From the NCBI GenBank assembly GCA_004026145.2, contig CP034985.2, positions 670,720-734,719 of the forward strand: DNA of 64,000 nt. Direction: 5' to 3'. Shown here piece by piece: positions 35,734 to 46,700 of the stretch. Every line of letters starts with the position of its first letter. The first letter of the stretch is position 1. The DNA is from Takifugu bimaculatus. Lineage: Eukaryota > Chordata > Actinopteri > Tetraodontiformes > Tetraodontidae. The notes under the pieces were generated by a model. The model searched no databases. It saw nothing but the letters and a program-made list of their open reading frames with translations, and had not been told where the DNA came from. The position numbers were made by a program, and so were the translations under genes.

Positions 35734-37068
35734 TCAATGGAACCACGGGTGGCACCACATCTGTCCCAGGGTAAGACGCTGATCCGGATTGACTAGCAAA
35801 CAGCTCATCAAAAACTTCTTAGGAAGGTAGACGGAGAGAAAAGTGACTGTTAGCACGAAAGCTGCATTTGTTAATTACAAGTTCAGACAATTGCAAAATA
35901 TTAATAAAGAAAAGAAGCAGTAGCATCTCTTTACCTTCAGTCACTTTCAACTCCATTATGGTGTACATGAGGAAATGTTCACAGTGCTGCATCCCTCTTA
36001 TAAACAAGTCAGTATTTTCACTGAGTAGTTGGAGGAGGATGCAGCCAAGTTGCCAGACGGTGGTCGGGCCAGCTTCATAGATTCCCCGGTGTTTAAACTC
36101 TGGAGGCCTAAAGCAATAGGTTCCTGTGAGAAAAGAAAAAGGTTTTGAATTAAATTGTCCACTGAAAAGCTCCAAATCAAACTTCAGCATGAGTTCAGCC
36201 GTACCGGAGTAGCTGCAATATCCCGGCGTCACAAACCAGCCACAACCAAAGTCAATGACGCGCACTCGAAGAATGTGCCACGCATCATAGAATTGGATGA
36301 GAATGTTTTCTGGTTTTAGATCGTGGTGGAAAACGGCTGCCTTATGGATTTGAATTGCAGCTTCCACCAGCTGCCTCATGAATTCCTGATGGACAGAAAG
36401 AAGAGTTAAAGAACATCCAAAGATATTATCAGACTGAGCTCTGCAGCGGTGGGAGGCGGTCCACCCTAACACGACAGCCAGCATTATTACCTTAGCCAGG
36501 CGTTCGTCTATTTGGCCATTGTTGTAGTCGAACAGGTTCATGCAGTTCTCTGGCCTCTCCATGATCAGTAGGACTTCATCATCCATTAGTCCATGCTCAT
36601 GGGGAGACGACTGCATTTCCCCCTACAGAGTCCCCTGCCGTCATCACCATCAGTATCATCTCCATTGGGACGCAGCGTTGCTCACCGTTTATCACCTGAG
36701 GAGAGGAACACAACATGTTCGTCTGTGGTTTACTGCTGGTCATCAATGAAAAAGGAACAGCTCCACACTAAGTTCAACAGCTGATGGTAGGATCAAAGTT
36801 AGCCGTACCACTGGCTGGTACTTGACCAAGTCTTTATCGATGTGCTTGATTGCCACCTGTAAGAAAAAAATAATGTGTCAAGGAGATCAGTGATGATTAT
36901 ATGTGTATGTGTGTTTGGTGTGATTCAAATAAAAATACTTACTGGAAATAAATCGTCCCTTATATAACCGCAATACACCGTTCCAAAACCTCCTTCTCCC
37001 AGCTGTGAAACTTCGATGTAGTGTTTCTCATATTCTTCTGCAAATACAGATTTACTACAGCTGTAGTG

Positions 37069-37100
<32 letters not shown>

Positions 37101-37556
37101 CCACAATAACCTCACCTCTGCTGATTGGCTCCAAGATATGCTTGGGCTTTGCTGTGATTGATGGCCACAGCTCAGGAAAAGAGAACACATTGTGGGGAAC
37201 CGTCACTGATTCAGTCTTCTGTCTCTTCCTGGGTGCTTCTGGGTATGACTGGGCCTTTCTTTTTCTGCCCCGGTTTGACACCTCGTTCGGTCCCACTTGA
37301 GGAGTGGGTTTGCTACAAACCGTTCTCCTGCACTCAGAGCTGACCTTCCTCTTTTTGCACACCGGCCTACCGTCCTCCCCTCTGCTGGTGGTTGGACTGG
37401 TGCTGTTCTCTGATTGTGAGGTAAAACCAGTCTGCTTTAAACTTTTGTACAAATGAATCAGACCAGCATGAAAAACATGGATTTGGCTTCTCTGATGGTG
37501 TAGTCACCTGATTTTGACGATTCCTCACGTTTGCGTTCATGTGAAGAGATGCCCAT
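35734..37556 (-). pseudogene. PIM-like kinase copy 3
   Basis: Eight exons, ATG at 37556. Exons 1-4 are open and nearly identical to copy 4. Lesions: exon 5 has the shared 2-base deletion, with TGA as first stop, and exon 8 has the acceptor-destroying 8-base deletion shared with copy 2. It reads HHDLKPEN and IDFGCG. The upstream half matches copy 4 at an offset of 3119 bp, while its 3' end groups with copy 2, so it is a mosaic. Confidence 0.88.
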
Positions 37557-40187
37557 TTCTGCTCTGTACGACAGCTCAACAGCCAATGTTGCACATTTGT
37601 TTGTTGTTAGTATATTGAGCAGGGAAGCTTTGACTATACCTTTGTCTTTCAAGATTCTTTAATCCATCTTGACTTTGATGTCTTCATGTATGTCTTTTGG
37701 CTTTGGTATTTCTTTAATGTTTTGACTCTGAACAAAGTCTATATGCTTTGATCCCAGCCATCGTTGTGTTTTGCGTGTCTATTCAAGGTAGTTTTCTGTG
37801 TCAACTGGACCGTTTTTTTTCTCTTTTGAAGATGTTTCGCCTTCTATCCAGAAGGCTTCTTCAGTTCTGAACTCGCTGGGTACAAAATATAGCCCTTTTG
37901 CGAGATTGTGAGGATTAAATGCTGAAACTCTGATGGTGGAGCTTCTTACCGCTGAAACTTCACATGTAATTCTTTAGATGAATACAAAAGGGGGGGAGCA
38001 GAAAAACTACACAGGAAATAACATCACTTGTCTACTTAGTGAGGAGAGGAGAGGAAAGGAAAGGAAAGGAAAGAAGAGGAGAGGAGAGGTTCCATAGCAG
38101 GGAGCTTACTGGTTGCTAAATGCTGGCCCCCCATTCTACATCTAGAGACTCTAGGGACCACAAGTAGACCAGCATTCTGAGAGCGGAGCGGTCTATCCGA
38201 GACGGAAGGGCGAAGAAACAGCTTATAAAGAGGAGGTGGAGGGAGACGGAATAGAGACGTTACCCAATTACACAGGAGGAAGACTTGTCGGGAAGATGCG
38301 GATGACACCCACCAGAGTTCAAAATAAAACAGGACGTGATGAAGACGGGGACAAAAACCTGTACAGGAGACACTAAACTCTGGTCCTGACAAATGCTCCT
38401 CTGGTACCCGAATTAACAACATACAGTTGGAAAAGCCTGAATTTTTTTTCTCAGTGTTTAGAATGAATAATGACCTCCTATTAAAAGTTACACTAAATAA
38501 ATGTCTGTCAAGGCCACCTGGGTTTCTTTTGGATCAGAGCCTCAGACTTGTTTTTTTCAGCAGTTCGACACCAAAACATGGGTAACATTTATTGAGTAAC
38601 CTCTAAAAGCATTCACCCAGCCCCAAGCCCACCACATGGTCCCCATGTTGGCCCATCTGGGATGGGTGTATAATTAAAATAGTTACCTAGAAACAAAGCA
38701 GAGACCAGACACCAGTCATTTTCTCAGGTATTGTGAGATGTAGGAAAATAGTGTGTTTATTTAGACAGTAGTGATAAATGGTGTCATATCATTATAAGGT
38801 TCACATTTCCTGAAAATTAAAGTAAAATAGAGGGACATCAGCTGTCAATGGAACCATGGGTGGCACCACATCTGTCCCAGGGTAAGACGCTGATCCGGGT
38901 TGACTAGCAAACAGCTCTTCAAAAACGTCTTACAGTCTGAGGAGGGTAGACAGAGAAAAAAGTGATCGTTAGCAAGAAAGCTGCATTCATTAATTACAAG
39001 TTCAGACAATTGCAAAATATTAATAAAGAAAAGAATCAGTAGAATCTCTTTACCTTCAGACACTTTCAACTCCATTATGGTGTACATGAGGAAATGTTCA
39101 CAGTGCTGCATCCCTCTTATAAACAAGTCAGTATTTTCACTGAGTAGTTGGAGGAGGATGCAGCCAAGTTGCCAGACGGTGGTCGGGCCAGCTTCATAGA
39201 TTCCCCGGTGTTTAAACTCTGGAGGCCTAAAGCAATAGGTTCCTGTGAGAAAAGAAAAAGGTTTTGAATTAAATTGTCCACTGAAAAGCTCCAAATCAAA
39301 CGTCAGCATGAGTTCAGCCGTACCGGAGTAGCTGCAATATCCCGGCGTCACAAACCAGCCACAACCAAAGTCAATGACGCGCACTCGAAGAATGTGCCAC
39401 GCATCATAGAATTGGATGAGAATGTTTTCTGGTTTTAGATCGTGGTGGAAAACGGCTGCCTTATGGATTTGAATTGCAGCTTCCACCAGCTGCCTCATGA
39501 ATTCCTGATGGACAGAAAGAAGAGTTAAAGAACATCCAAAGATATTATCAGACTGAGCTCTGCAGCGGTGGGAGGCGGTCCACCCTAACACGACAGCCAG
39601 CATTATTACCTTAGCCAGGCGTTCGTCTATTTGGCCATTGTTGTAGTCGAACAGGTTCATGCAGTTCTCTGGCCTCTCCATGATCAGTAGGACTTCATCA
39701 TCCATTAGTCCATGCTCATGGGGAGACGACTGCATTTCCCCCTACAGAGTCCCCTGCCGTCATCACCATCAGTATCATCTCCATTGGGACGCAGCGTTGC
39801 TCACCGTTTATCACCTGAGGAGAGGAACACAACATGTTCGTCTGTGGTTTACTGCTGGTCATCAATGAAAAAGGAACAGCTCCACACTAAGTTCAACAGC
39901 TGATGGTAGGATCAAAGTTAGCCGTACCACTGGCTGGTACTTGACCAAGTCTTTATCGATGTGCTTGATTGCCACCTGTAAGAAAAAAATAATGTGTCAA
40001 GGAGATCAGTGATGATTATATGTGTATGTGTGTTTGGTGTGATTCAAATAAAAATACTTACTGGAAATAAATCGTCCCTTATATAACCGCAATACACCGT
40101 TCCAAAACCTCCTTCTCCCAGCTGTGAAACTTCGATGTAGTGTTTCTCATATTCTTCTGCAAATACAGATTTACTACAGCTGTAGTG

Positions 40188-40219
<32 letters not shown>

Positions 40220-42190
40220 CCACAATAACCTCACCTCTGCTGATTGGCTCCAAGATATGCTTGGGCTTTGCTGTGATTGATGGCCACAGCTCAGGAAAAG
40301 AGAACACATTGTGGGGAACCGTCACTGATTCAGTCTTCTGTCTCTTCCTGGGTGCTTCTGGGTATGACTGGGCCTTTCTTTTTCTGCCCCGGTTTGACAC
40401 CTCGTTCGGTCCCACTTGAGGAGTGGGTTTGCTACAAACCGTTCTCCTGCACTCAGAGCTGACCTTCCTCTTTTTGCACACCGGCCTACCGTCCTCCCCT
40501 CTGCTGGTGGTTGGACTGGTGCTGTTCTCTGATTGTGAGGTAAAACCAGTCTGCTTTAAACTTTTGTACAAATGAATCAGACCAGCATGAAAAACATGGA
40601 TTTGGCTTCTCTGATGGTGTAGTCACCTGATTTTGACGATTCCTCACGTTTGCGTTCATGTGAAGAGATGCCCATTTCTGCTCTGTACGACAGCTCAACA
40701 GCCAATGTTGCACATTTGTTTGTTGTTAGTATATTGAGCAGGGAAGCTTTGACTATACCTTTGTCTTTCAAGATTCTTTAATCCATCTTGACTTTGATGT
40801 CTTCATGTATGTCTTTTGGCTTTGGTATTTCTTTAATGTTTTGACTCTGAACAAAGTCTATATGCTTTGATCCCAGCCATCGTTGTGTTTTGCGTGTCTA
40901 TTCAAGGTAGTTTTCTGTGTCAACTGGACCGTTTTTTTTCTCTTTTGAAGATGTTTCGCCTTCTATCCGGAAGGCTTCTTCAGTTCTGAACTCGCTGGGT
41001 ACAAAATATAGCCCTTTTGCGAGATTGTGAGGATTAAATGCTGAAACTCTGATGGTGGAGCTTCTTACCGCTGAAACTTCACATGTAATTCTTTAGATGA
41101 ATACAAAAGGGGGGGAGCAGAAAAACTACACAGGAAATAACATCACTTGTCTACTTAGTGAGGAGAGGAGAGGAAAGGAAAGGAAAGGAAAGAAGAGGAG
41201 AGGAGAGGTTCCATAGCAGGGAGCTTACTGGTTGCTAAATGCTGGCCCCCCATTCTACATCTAGAGACTCTAGGGACCACAAGTAGACCAGCATTCTGAG
41301 AGCGGAGCGGTCTATCCGAGACGGAAGGGCGAAGAAACAGCTTATAAAGAGGAGGTGGAGGGAGACGGAATAGAGACGTTACCCAATTACACAGGAGGAA
41401 GACTTGTCGGGAAGATGCGGATGACACCCACCAGAGTTCAAAATAAAACAGGACGTGATGAAGACGGGGACAAAAACCTGTACAGGAGACACTAAACTCT
41501 GGTCCTGACAAATGCTCCTCTGGTACCCGAATTAACAACATACAGTTGGAAAAGCCTGAATTTTTTTTCTCAGTGTTTAGAATGAATAATGACCTCCTAT
41601 TAAAAGTTACACTAAATAAATGTCTGTCAAGGCCACCTGGGTTTCTTTTGGATCAGAGCCTCAGACTTGTTTTTTTCAGCAGTTCGACACCAAAACATGG
41701 GTAACATTTATTGAGTAACCTCTAAAAGCATTCACCCAGCCCCAAGCCCACCACATGGTCCCCATGTTGGCCCATCTGGGATGGGTGTATAATTAAAATA
41801 GTTACCTAGAAACAAAGCAGAGACCAGACACCAGTCATTTTCTCAGGTATTGTGAGATGTAGGAAAATAGTGTGTTTATTTAGACAGTAGTGATAAATGG
41901 TGTCATATCATTATAAGGTTCACATTTCCTGAAAATTAAAGTAAAATAGAGGGACATCAGCTGTCAATGGAACCATGGGTGGCACCACATCTGTCCCAGG
42001 GTAAGACGCTGATCCGGGTTGACTAGCAAACAGCTCTTCAAAAACGTCTTACAGTCTGAGGAGGGTAGACAGAGAAAAAAGTGATCGTTAGCAAGAAAGC
42101 TGCATTCATTAATTACAAGTTCAGACAATTGCAAAATATTAATAAAGAAAAGAATCAGTAGAATCTCTTTACCTTCAGACACTTTCAACT
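35950..42190. repeat. Recent tandem duplication A (two 3119-bp blocks)
   Basis: About 35.95-39.07 kb is nearly identical to 39.07-42.19 kb at a constant offset of 3119 bp. The edges fall inside exon 7 (the segment encoding CEHFLMYTIMELK), not between genes. Scattered single-base differences (for example near 36182/39301) show that it is real sequence rather than a duplicated contig. Confidence 0.85.
38845..40675 (-). pseudogene. PIM-like kinase copy 4
   Basis: Eight exons, ATG at 40675. It is the best preserved after copy 5. Exons 1-4 and 6-8 are open, including the intact C-terminus (NPDQRLTLGQMWCHPWFH). The only disabling change seen is the exon 5 lesion: a 2-base deletion plus TGA just before the hinge. 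A cryptic acceptor in exon 5 (AATGCAG then TCGTCTCC) would restore frame but drop the alpha-C helix. It has a long pure (CA)n in intron 2. Confidence 0.85.
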
Positions 42191-43795
42191 CCATTATGGT
42201 GTACATGAGGAAATGTTCACAGTGCTGCATCCCTGTTATAAACAAGTCAGTATTTTCACTGAGTAGTTGGAGGAGGATGCAGCCGAGTTGCCAGACGGTG
42301 GTCGGGCCAGCTTCATAGATTTCCTGGTGGTTAAACTCTGGAGGCCTAAAGCAATAGGTTCCTGTGGGAAAAGAAAGAGGTTTTGAATTAAAGTGTCCAC
42401 TGAAAAGCTCCAAATCAGACGTCAGCATGAGTTCAGCCGTACCGGAGTAGCCGCGATATCCCGGCGTCACAAACCAGCCACAACCAAAGTCAATGACGCG
42501 CACTCGAGGAATGCGCCAAGCATCATAGAATTGGATTAGAATGTTTTCTGGTTTGAGATCGCCGTGGAATTCGCCTGCCTTATGGATTTGAATTGCAGCT
42601 TCCACCAGCTGCCTCATGAATTCCTGATGGACAGAAAGAAGAGTTAAAGAACATCCAAAGATATTATCAGCCTGAGCTCTGCAGCGGTGGGAGGCGGTCC
42701 ACCCTAACACGATAGCCAGCATTATTACCTTAGCCAGGCGTTCGTCTATTTGGCCATTGTTGTAGTCGAACAGGTTCATGCAGTTCTCTGGCCTCTCCAT
42801 GATCAGTAGGACTTCATAATCAAGGTCAGTCCATGCTAATGGGGATACGACTGCATTTTCCCCTACAGAGTCCCTTGCTGCCATCGTCATCAATACCATC
42901 TCCATTGGGACGCAGCGTTGCTCACCGTTTATCACCTGAAGAGAGGAACACAACATGCTCGTCTGTGGTTTACTGCTGGTCATCAATGAAAAAGGAAGAG
43001 CTCCACACTAAGTTCAACAGCTGATGGTAGGCTCAAAGTTAGCCTTACCACTGGCTGGTACTTGACCAAGTCTTTATCGATGTGCTTGATTGCCACCTGC
43101 AAGAAAAAATCATGTGTCAAGGAGATCAGTGATGATTATATGTGTATGTGTGTTTGGTGTGATTCAAATAAAAATACTTACTGGAAATAAATCGTCCCTT
43201 CTATAACCGCAATACACCGTTCCAAAACCTCCTTCTCCCAGCTGTGAAACTTCGATGTAGTTTTTCTCATATTCTTCTGCAAATACAGATTTACTACAGC
43301 TGTAGTGCACACAAACACAAACACACACACACGCACCCTCCACAATAACCTCACCTCTGCTGATGGGCTCCAAGATATACTTGGGCTTTGCTGTGCTTGA
43401 TGGCCGCAGGTCAGGAAAAGAGAACACATTGTGGGGAACCGTCACTGGTTCAGGCTTCTGTCTCTTCCTGGGTGCTTTTGGGTCTGACTGGGCCTTTCTT
43501 TTTCTGCCCCGGTTTGACACCTCCTTCGGTCCCACTCAAGGAGTGGGTTTGCTGCAAACCGTCCCCCTGCACTCAGAGCTGACCTTCCTCTTTTTGCACA
43601 CCGGCCTACTGTCCTCCCCTCTGCTGGTGGTTGGACTGGTGTTGTTCTCTGATTGTGAGGTAAAACCAGTCTGCTTTAAACTTTTGTACAAATGAATCAG
43701 ACCAGCATGAAAAACATGGATTTGGCTTCTCTGATGGTGTAGTCACCTGATTTTGAGGATTCCTTACATTTTCGTTTACGTGAAGAGATGCCCAT
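41964..43795 (-). CDS. PIM-like serine/threonine kinase copy 5, intact kinase domain with one stop in exon 2
   Basis: Constitutively folded kinases of this family act in cell survival and growth signalling (PIM knowledge); the role of the fish PIM-like expansion is not settled. Exons, all GT/AG: 43747-43795 (MGISSRKRK), 43355-43648, 43182-43276 (LGEGGFGTVYCG), 43049-43096 (VAIKHIDKDLVKYQPV), 42729-42935, 42443-42623 (FHGDLKPENILIQ, IDFGCG), 42173-42361 (PPEF, WQLGCILLQLLSEN), 41964-42055 (LTLGQMWCHPWFH). They sum to 1155 nt, or 384 residues. Unlike the other six copies, exon 5 stays in frame (PLAWTDLDYEVLLIMERP). The one lesion is TGA at 43536-43538 in exon 2. Exon 2 is 294 nt with phase 1 at both ends, so skipping it joins exon 1 to exon 3 in frame (about 286 residues). 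The catalytic loop has HGD where the other copies have HHD. Confidence 0.75.
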
Positions 43796-46700
43796 TTCTG
43801 CTCTGTACGACAGCTCAACAGCCAATGTTGCACAGTTGTTTATTGTTAGTATATTGAGCAGGGAAGCTTTGACTATACCTTTGTCTTTCAAGATTCTTTA
43901 ATCCATCTTGACTTTGATGTCTTCATGTATGTCTTTCGAAATGGCTTTGGTATTTTTTTAATGTTTTGACTCTGAACAAAGCCTATATGCTTTGATTTCA
44001 GCCATCGTTGTGTTTTGCGTGTCTATTCAAGGTAGCTTTCTGTGTCAACTGGACCGTTTTTCTTCTCTTTTGAAGACATTTCGCCTTCTATCCAGAAGGC
44101 TTCTTCAGTTCTAAACTCTCTGGGTACAAAATATAGCCCTTTTGCAAGAATGTGAGGATTAAATGCTGAAACTCTGATGGTGGAGCTTCTTACCGCTCAA
44201 ACCTCACATGTAATTCTTTAGATGAATACGGAAGGGGGGGGGGCAGAAAAACTACACAAGAAATAACATCACTTGTCTACTTGGTGAGGAGAGGAGAGGA
44301 GAGGAGAGGAGAGGAGGGAGCGTACTGGTTGCTAAATGCACGGCCCCCCATTCTACCCCTAGAGACTCTAGGGACCACAAGTAGACCAGCATTCTGAGAG
44401 CGGAGCGGTCTATCCGAGACGGAAGGGCGAAGAAACGGCTTATAAAGAGGAGGTGGAGGGAGACGGAACAGAGACGTTACCCAATTACACAGGAGGAAGA
44501 CTTGTCAGGAAGATGCGGATGACACCCACCAGAGTTCAAAATAAAACATGACGTGATGAAGACAGGGACAAAAACCTGTACAGGAGACACTAAACTCTGG
44601 TCCTGACAAATGCTCCTCTGGTACCTGAATTAACAACATAGAGTTGGAAAAGCCTGATTTTTTTTCTCAATGTTTAGAATGAATAATGGCGTGTTATTAA
44701 AAGTTACACTAAATAAATGTCTGTCAAGGCCACCTGGGTTTCTTTTGGATCAGAGCCTCAGACTTGTTTTTTTCAGCAGTTCGACACCAAAACATGGGTA
44801 ACATTTATTGAGTAACCTCTAAAAGCATTCACCCAGCCCCAAGCCCACCACATGGTCCCCATGTTGGCCCATCTGGGCTGGGTGTATAATAAAAATTGTT
44901 ACCTAGAAACAAAGCAGAGAGATTTTCTTGTGAGACGTAGGAGAATAGTGTGTTTATTTAGGCAATAGTGATAAATGGTTACATATCATTATAAGGTTCA
45001 CATTTCCTGAAAATTACAGTAAAATAGAGGGACATCAGCTGTCAACGGAACCACGGGTGGCTCAACATCTGTTCCAGGGTAATACGCTGATCCGGGTTCA
45101 ATAGGAAACAGCTCTTCAAAAACTTCTTACAATCTGAGGAGGGTAGACAGAGAGAAAAGTGACCTTTAGCACGAAAGCTGCTTTCATTAATTACAAGTTC
45201 AGACAATTGCAAAATATTAATAAAGAAAGGAAGCAGTAGCATCTCTTTACCTTCAGACACTTTTAACTTCATTATGGTCTGTGTGAGGAAATTTTCACGG
45301 TGCCGCATCCCTGTTGTGAACAAGTCAGTATTTGCACTAAGTAGTTACAGGAGGATGCAGCCGAGTTGCCAGACGGTGGTCGGGCCAGCTTCATAGATTC
45401 CCCGGTAGTTAAACTCTGGAGGACTAAAGCAAAAGGTTCCTGTGAGAAAAGAAAAAGGTTTTGAATTAAATTGTCCACTGAAAAGCTCCAAATCAGACGT
45501 CAGCATGAGTTCAGCCGTACCGGAGTAGCTGCAATATCCCGGCGTCACAAACCAGCCACAACCGAAGTCACTGATGCGCACTCGAGGAATGTGCCAAGCA
45601 TCATAGAATTGGATGAGAATGTTTTCTGGTTTTAGATCGTGGTGGAAAACGGCTGCCTTATGGATTTGAATTGCAGCTTCCACCAGCTGCCTCATGAATT
45701 CCTGATGGACAGAAAGAAGAGTTAAAGAACATTCAAAGATATTATCAGACTGAGCTCTGCAGCGGTGGGAGGCGGTCCACCCTAACACGATAGCCAGCAT
45801 TATTACCTTAGCCAGGCGTTCGTCTATTTGGCCATTGTTGTAGTCGAACAGGTTCATGCAGTTCTCTGGCCTCTCCATGATCAGTAGGACTTCATCATCC
45901 ATTAGTCCATGCTTATGGGGAGACGACTGCATTTTCCCCTACAGAGTCCCTTGCTGCCATCGTCATCAATACCATCTCCATTGGGACGCAGCGTTGCTCA
46001 CCGTTTATCACCTGAAGAGAGGAACACAACATGCTCGTCTGTGGTTTACTGCTGGTCATCAATGAAAAAGGAAGAGCTCCACACTAAGTTCAACAGCTGA
46101 TGGTAGGCTCAAAGTTAGCCTTACCACTGGCTGGTACTTGACCAAGTCTTTATCGATGTGCTTGATTGCCACCTGCAAGAAAAAATCATGTGTCAAGGAG
46201 ATCAGTGATGATTATATGTGTATGTGTGTTTGGTGTGATTCAAATAAAAATACTTACTGGAAATAAATCGTCCCTTATATAACCGCAATACACCGTTCCA
46301 AAACCTCCTTCTCCCAGCTGTGAAACTTCGATGTAGTTTTTCTCATATTCTTCTGCAAATACAGATTTACTACAGCTGTAGTGCACACAAACACAAACAC
46401 ACACACACGCACCCTCCACAATAACCTCACCTCTGCTGATGGGCTCCAAGATATACTTGGGCTTTGCTGTGCTTGATGGCCGCAGGTCAGGAAAAGAGAA
46501 CACATTGTGGGGAACCGTCACTGGTTCAGGCTTCTGTCTCTTCCTGGGTGCTTTTGGGTCTGACTGGGCCTTTCTTTTTCTGCCCCGGTTTGACACCTCC
46601 TTCGGTCCCACTCAAGGAGTGGGTTTGCTGCAAACCGTCCCCCTGCACTCAGAGCTGACCTTCCTCTTTTTGCACACCGGCCTACTGTCCTCCCCTCTGC

